A stretch of DNA of 64,000 nucleotides from JBGSUZ01 sp964404895 (GTDB lineage: Bacteria; Bacillota; Clostridia; Peptostreptococcales; Acidaminobacteraceae): contig CAYOLV010000001.1 of the NCBI GenBank assembly GCA_964404895.1, positions 868,001 through 932,000 on the forward strand, given 5' to 3'. The notes under the pieces are model-generated. The model saw only the letters and a program-made list of their open reading frames with translations, did not search any database and was not told where the DNA came from. Of this stretch, positions 59,990 to 64,000 are shown piece by piece; the stretch's first letter is position 1; each line of letters opens with the position of its first letter. The translations under genes and the position numbers were made by a program.

Positions 59990-60739
59990 TTATTGTAAAA
60001 TCAATAAATCGTCCACATCATAAATTGGATTCGTCATAATAGCTGTTGAATAGAGGAATGGATAATCGTTTTTAAGGTGTTCTACATAATGAAGCCATTG
60101 AACCAATAAGTGCCCATAGACCCGTTCGATATCGATCTGAATATGATCCATATTGTCGTAGCTTGGGTTCTTTTTTTGCATTTTTTCTCTCAGTTGAAGC
60201 TCTTCTAAGAGATGACTCACCGACATGAGAAGTTCGCTAAAAGTCTCATGTTCTAGAAGTGCAGGGTTTGCAATCAAGTTGATGAGCAAGGTTTTTTGAT
60301 TTTTGAGGGTTTCAGTTAAAGCCGGGATATCCAACCGAGTGACTTCAATTTTCTTATCCATTTTGCTCACATGCTGCAGGGCTTTTTTGAAGTCTTCAGC
60401 TTTCCAGTTATGGCTAATTTTACAAGAAGATTTTAAGCCTGCATATTCGGCATCCAAATGGGAAAAAGATTTGAGTAAAATAAGTCCCATTTCTTGATAA
60501 AAGAGTCCCACGAGCATATTTAACTTTTTCACTCGATCTTCCCGTTCACGCTTATCTAACAATTGATCAATAACAATAGTCACAATCAAAACATCCAGCG
60601 GAATAAAGGCAATATCACCGAGTAGGTAGAGCATAATGTGGTGTAAATCCTTAAAAATCAAAAAATGAACGCCGTGTAAAATCACTGCTAGAGCGATCAA
60701 AATGATTGCAATTTTAATAAGTCTCTTTTTATTTTTCAT
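59990..60739 (-). CDS. Unknown membrane protein
   Basis: 249 residues. Two membrane helices in the first 65 residues (LIKIAIILIALAVILHGVHFLIF; IMLYLLGDIAFIPLDVLIVTIVI), then a long helical cytoplasmic domain beginning DQLLDKREREDRVKKLNMLVGLFYQEMG. This layout recurs in Clostridia but I know no function. ATG at 60739 follows GGAGGAATTT. It converges on the ATPase gene from the other strand. Confidence 0.7.
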   Translation of the reverse strand: MKNKKRLIKIAIILIALAVILHGVHFLIFKDLHHIMLYLLGDIAFIPLDVLIVTIVIDQLLDKREREDRVKKLNMLVGLFYQEMGLILLKSFSHLDAEYAGLKSSCKISHNWKAEDFKKALQHVSKMDKKIEVTRLDIPALTETLKNQKTLLINLIANPALLEHETFSELLMSVSHLLEELQLREKMQKKNPSYDNMDHIQIDIERVYGHLLVQWLHYVEHLKNDYPFLYSTAIMTNPIYDVDDLLILQ

Positions 60740-60886
60740 AAATTCCTCCAATGATAATGATTTGCTATACCAGTGTACACGATGTAGAATAAAATAAATA
60801 GTACAATTGTTCAGTTGTAATCACTTTTAAAATACATTTGGACGCTTGGAAAAGCCATAGCGTAGCCGATGAAAAGGACTGATTTT

Positions 60887-61648
60887 ATGATTTTATATTT
60901 TAGTGGAACGGGGAACAGTAGTCATGTTGCAGAAAAAATTCAAAGTTTGACTCAAGATCAATTGATTTCCATAAATGAATTGATGAAAATTGAGATAGGA
61001 GGGGTTTTTGATTCTGAAATGCCTTTCGTTTTTGTCAGTCCGACCTATGCTTGGCGGTTACCGAGGGTGGTGGAATCTTTCATTAAAAACAGTACTTTTA
61101 CAGGGAATAAGAAAGCTTATTTTGTAATGACTTGTGGAGCAGACATTGGCAATGCAGAAAAGTATATTCAAACCTTGTGCGAAGAGCTCTCGTTAACTTT
61201 TATGGGTGTGAGACCTGTGGTCATGCCAGACAATTATATTACGATGTACCCAATACCTCCAAAGGGAGAAATCACAGAAATGATTCAGAGAGCTCAACCT
61301 GTAATCGAAAAAATATCTGAGAGGGTTATTTCGGGTCAACCCTTTGAGAGTGAACAACTGTCATTTACAGATCATTTAAAGAGTGGGGTAGTCAATAAGG
61401 CTTTTTATTCAATTTTTGTTAATGCAAAAGGATATTATGCTACAAATGACTGTATAAATTGCGGCAAGTGTGTACTTATCTGTCCTTTAAATAATATTCA
61501 TATGGAAAACGGGAAACCTAAGTGGGAGAATCATTGTACTCAATGTATGGCATGTATTTGTGCATGTCCTGTGACTGCTATTGAATATAAGAACAAGACT
61601 CAAGGCAAAATAAGGTATTGGTGTCCAAACGGAAATGAACTAGAGTAG
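60887..61648 (+). CDS. EFR1-type flavodoxin/ferredoxin fusion
   Basis: About 253 residues. An N-terminal flavodoxin domain (MILYFSGTGNSSHVAEKI, FMN loop SGTGNS) is followed by two 4Fe-4S motifs: CINCGKCVLICPLNNI and CTQCMACICACPVTAI. This is the EFR1 family of Clostridia, an electron carrier or flavin-dependent reductase. ATG at 60887 is preferred (AAAAGGA upstream). Confidence 0.9.
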   Translation: MILYFSGTGNSSHVAEKIQSLTQDQLISINELMKIEIGGVFDSEMPFVFVSPTYAWRLPRVVESFIKNSTFTGNKKAYFVMTCGADIGNAEKYIQTLCEELSLTFMGVRPVVMPDNYITMYPIPPKGEITEMIQRAQPVIEKISERVISGQPFESEQLSFTDHLKSGVVNKAFYSIFVNAKGYYATNDCINCGKCVLICPLNNIHMENGKPKWENHCTQCMACICACPVTAIEYKNKTQGKIRYWCPNGNELE

Positions 61649-61762
61649 TAATTCTAATGCCTAGAACAGTGCATAAAACATAAAAGTTTGGGTATAAATA
61701 CGGTGGGTATTAGTAAGTGTTTATTAGGGAATAAGTCTTTCTCAAACGAAGAAGGTGAATGT

Positions 61763-62086
61763 ATGAAAGTTCAAATTCAACCTGAAGTAAGGACCTTGCT
61801 TGAAAAAAATGATTATGCTGTCATCAAAGTCAGTGCAGATCGTGAATGTGTTGGCGCTAATTGTTCAACAGCTTATGAATACCCAAGAATCGATTTTAAA
61901 GCTCCAAAATTCGAACGGATTGAAGACTATGACACCTTCAATGTAGATGGTGTAACCGTCTATTTTGAAAAAGCCTTAGAAGTTGTTCCTGAGGTTACAT
62001 TTGTTAGAGAACATCATCTTTTAAGAGACAAAATCAGAATTGAAGGCTTGCCAACTCCTTCAAATGTAACCCATCATAAGCTTTAA
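61763..62086 (+). CDS. Small Cys-containing protein, unknown
   Basis: 107 residues. ATG at 61763 follows GAAGGTGAATGT. Two Cys in RECVGANCS (C-x4-C, residues 29 and 34). The fold looks like that of small HesB/IscA-like or CC/Se-motif proteins, but the match is weak and no selenocysteine codon is seen. A strong terminator follows. Confidence 0.65.
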   Translation: MKVQIQPEVRTLLEKNDYAVIKVSADRECVGANCSTAYEYPRIDFKAPKFERIEDYDTFNVDGVTVYFEKALEVVPEVTFVREHHLLRDKIRIEGLPTPSNVTHHKL

Positions 62087-62109
62087 TAACGACCTAATTT
62101 AATCCAATA

Positions 62110-62156
62110 AAAGAAATGCGGGACTGCCATAGGGGTGCAGTCCCGCATTTCTTTTT
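62110..62156 (+). terminator. Strong bidirectional terminator
   Basis: Perfect 18-bp stem AAAGAAATGCGGGACTGC / GCAGTCCCGCATTTCTTT (62110-62127 with 62137-62154) and T run, between the small Cys gene and the convergent permease gene. Confidence 0.9.
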
Positions 62157-62235
62157 GTAGCTTAAGCAAAGGGGTATTTGCTTAAGCTATTGTGCCCTAA
62201 GGCATGTATTTTAATTAATAGGGTTTATTAAGGGA

Positions 62236-63531
62236 TTAAGCTTGTGCGCTTTTTTTGTTCAGAGCTTTCATCAAGAAGTAAACAGGTACGCCGATCAAAA
62301 GACCGCCAAGACCCCAAGTGATTTTCTCCATAGATGCTTGTGACAGGAGCCAGAAACTTGTGACGACAGCAACAATAGGAATGATTGGACCAAATGGTAC
62401 TCTGAAAGTCGATTGAAGTTCTGGGCGTTTTTTTCTAAGCACAATGACAGACAAACAAGTTGGCACGTATTGAGCAAATCTTGAAACCACGCTGATTGCC
62501 GCTAACTGAGCAAAACTGCCTGAAAGTGCAAGAGGAAGTGCAAAGGCAACTGTAATCAGAATTGCCATAGAAGGTGTACCAAATTTACCACTTTTAGAAA
62601 TGGCTTTTGGTAAAAGACCATCTTCTGCAAGGGCTACGCCAGATCTAGGTGTAATAAACGAAGCAGCAATGTTGATACCACCAATTGAAATGAGTGTACC
62701 AGCAGTAACGATTAAACCACCCACTGGACCCAGGAATATTTTAGCCGCATCTGCAACAGGTGTCGCAGAATCTGCAAGGGCAGGACCCAATGTGCCAATA
62801 GCAACCGATTGAATTAAAAGATAGAAAACAGAAACAATAGCGATAACGGTAATGATTGCTTTTGGAATGTTTTTTTCTGGGTTTTCCATATCTTCTGCAG
62901 CAACTGCAATAGATTCAAAACCGGTGAAGGCGTAGAAAATCAGAAGAGCCGCTTCACCAAATGAACCAGGTGTGTAAGTACCGCCAAGGAAAATTGGAGA
63001 GAAGTTTGCGCCTTTGATAAAGAAGATGCCCACGGCTGTAAAGAGTAAAAGTGGAATTAATTTGCCAAGGGTAATGACATTGTTTAAAACTTTAGAAATG
63101 TTGACGCCTAAAATATTGACAATACCAAGACCCACTAAAATCACAGTAACAATGATGTTTTTAACCATAGGTTCTTGTGCCGCTGGCATAACTGTACCAA
63201 GGGCAGTAGCAAAAGCAACAGCCATAGCTGCCCATGCAATAATACCGATTGCCCATTTCATGAAGCCAACTTCAAAGCCTACAAAATCGCCAAAGGCTTC
63301 TTTTGCATAGACGTAAGGACCGCCGTTTTTCTTAAATAAACCACCTGCTTCAGCAAAGCAAAGGGCAAGGGAGATGACCAATGCCATGTCAAAGAAAATA
63401 ACGCCAATACTGGCTGGCCCAATTAAACTAAAAGCTTTATTCGGCAATAGGAAAATCCCTGAACCGATGATTGCGTTTATACCTAGCAGAACGATGCTCC
63501 AAAAACCAAATTTCTTCTGTCGCTCACTCAT
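62236..63531 (-). CDS. APC-family amino acid permease
   Basis: 431 residues with about twelve membrane helices. Family marks: FWSIVLLGINAIIGSGIFLLPNKAF (GIGSGIF-type motif in helix 1) and FYAFTGFESIAVAAEDMENPEKNIPKAI (helix 6, signature E-D-x-x-N-P). It imports amino acids or polyamines, H+ coupled or as antiporter. Start overlaps the stop of the gamma-glutamyl hydrolase gene by 4 bases, so both handle a related substrate; gamma-aminobutyrate or a glutamylated amine would fit, inference only. Confidence 0.9.
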   Translation of the reverse strand: MSERQKKFGFWSIVLLGINAIIGSGIFLLPNKAFSLIGPASIGVIFFDMALVISLALCFAEAGGLFKKNGGPYVYAKEAFGDFVGFEVGFMKWAIGIIAWAAMAVAFATALGTVMPAAQEPMVKNIIVTVILVGLGIVNILGVNISKVLNNVITLGKLIPLLLFTAVGIFFIKGANFSPIFLGGTYTPGSFGEAALLIFYAFTGFESIAVAAEDMENPEKNIPKAIITVIAIVSVFYLLIQSVAIGTLGPALADSATPVADAAKIFLGPVGGLIVTAGTLISIGGINIAASFITPRSGVALAEDGLLPKAISKSGKFGTPSMAILITVAFALPLALSGSFAQLAAISVVSRFAQYVPTCLSVIVLRKKRPELQSTFRVPFGPIIPIVAVVTSFWLLSQASMEKITWGLGGLLIGVPVYFLMKALNKKSAQA

Positions 63532-64000
63532 GATTTAACCCCCGAAAGTATAGATTCAGCAATAAGACGATTGAAAATAGCTTGCATGTTTGAATGTTCA
63601 GCGCCCATCATTTCTGGGTGCCACTGGGTGCCAACGACAAAGGCTTTGCCCGTCATTTCGATCCCTTCAATAACTGAGTCTCTTGAAAGGGCTGTGACAC
63701 GAAAACCAGATGCTACTTTTTTAACAGCTAAATGATGGAAACTGTTGGCGCGGACTGCATCGCCTAAAATGTCATGGAGAAGTGAACCGGGTTCTAAGTC
63801 TACCATGTGTGTAGGTGTGCTTGGTAATTGTCCTTGTACGTGTTTGATTGTGCAACCTTCTATAAAAGATAAGTCCTGATAAAGACTGCCGCCAAAGACG
63901 ACATTGAGCATTTGCATACCACGGCAGATTCCAAGAACGGGTTTGCCACTGGCGACAGCAGCTCGAATTAACGCCGCGTCAAACTGATCTCGTTTTGGGC
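63528..64000 (-). CDS. Gamma-glutamyl-gamma-aminobutyrate hydrolase-like class I glutamine amidotransferase, partial
   Basis: Cut by the window end at 64000 (5' part missing). The C-terminal ~157 residues are seen: VLGICRGMQMLNVVFGG with the catalytic nucleophile Cys, then VGTQWHPEMMG with the catalytic His-x-Glu. These are hallmarks of the PuuD-type peptidase C26 family, which cleaves gamma-glutamyl amides. Catalytic Cys is the C of GICRGM. It is coupled to the downstream APC permease. Confidence 0.9.
   Translation of the reverse strand, partial: PKRDQFDAALIRAAVASGKPVLGICRGMQMLNVVFGGSLYQDLSFIEGCTIKHVQGQLPSTPTHMVDLEPGSLLHDILGDAVRANSFHHLAVKKVASGFRVTALSRDSVIEGIEMTGKAFVVGTQWHPEMMGAEHSNMQAIFNRLIAESILSGVKS

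Noticed and set aside
59071..60739. AAA ATPase plus membrane protein as a defence pair
   Set aside because: The genes are convergent on opposite strands, not an operon, and neither carries a nuclease or toxin-like domain; no support beyond proximity.
1..64000. CRISPR array, tRNA or rRNA genes
   Set aside because: No regularly spaced short repeats and no tRNA- or rRNA-like conserved sequences were found on reading the window; the only repeats are the pairs listed.

Overview
The window is about 64 kb of AT-rich, gene-dense DNA with strong Shine-Dalgarno sites (AGGAGG/GGAGG types), TTG and GTG starts, factor-independent terminators, a spore GerMN-domain lipoprotein, an SLH-domain surface protein and several oxygen-sensitive Fe-S enzymes (anaerobic sulfite reductase, EFR1 ferredoxin). 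This points to an anaerobic, probably spore-forming member of the Clostridia. The sequence alone does not give the genus. No rRNA, tRNA, prophage or CRISPR array is visible.

Layout. 0-6.9 kb: unlinked small genes (YbjQ family, a membrane protein behind a palindromic operator, GNAT, AraC regulator, APH-like kinase, GerMN lipoprotein, DUF4230 protein). 7-10.2 kb: a cluster of HAD, P-loop kinase and acetyltransferase domains, including one three-domain fusion. 10.3-17.7 kb: a solitary solute-binding protein, an IS1182-like transposase remnant, an SLH/WG-repeat surface protein, a HAD phosphatase, an amidase and a NUDIX hydrolase. 17.8-27.3 kb: two divergent operons. One is a complete ABC importer with a DUF3798 binding protein. 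The other encodes a binding-protein lipoprotein, a DUF6305 protein, a histidine kinase and a CitB-type response regulator; I infer a ligand-sensing system controlling the importer. 27.5-34 kb: a probable defence island with a SauUSI-like type IV restriction enzyme, a membrane-anchored DUF2726/zinc-ribbon protein and a UPF1-like helicase with a C-terminal nuclease domain. 34-39.8 kb: membrane proteins, a class III cyclase, a tocopherol-cyclase-like protein, a thioesterase, a CsbD protein, and a duplicated small Cys-motif gene whose second copy is frameshifted.

39.8-42 kb: UPF0210 and ACT-domain genes under a glycine riboswitch with promoter and intrinsic terminator. 42-45.4 kb: FAD-dependent dehydrogenase, GNAT and a FadR-type GntR regulator. 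45.4-49.4 kb: hypB, a large Fe-S flavoprotein and hypA in one operon, with a palindrome shared with the divergent GntR gene. 50.8-58.7 kb: a sulfite reduction and siroheme block comprising a Crp/Fnr regulator, FNT-family channel, asrA, asrB, asrC, a small siroheme sulfite reductase, an unknown partner, a DUF1858 protein, a sirohydrochlorin chelatase and glutamyl-tRNA reductase. Two Crp/Fnr-type palindromes sit at exactly the same distance from TATGAT -10 boxes ahead of its two sulfite reductase units. 58.7-64 kb: GNAT, AAA ATPase, membrane protein, EFR1 ferredoxin, a small Cys protein, an APC amino-acid permease and a class I glutamine-amidotransferase-like hydrolase cut by the window end.

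Most interesting: the paired Crp/Fnr sites of the sulfite block; the DUF2726 pair in the defence island, one active-looking and one degenerate; the DUF6305 two-component operon facing the DUF3798 importer; the glycine riboswitch on UPF0210/ACT genes; hypB and hypA flanking a flavoprotein without a hydrogenase; and the conserved leader plus small Cys-protein duplication.
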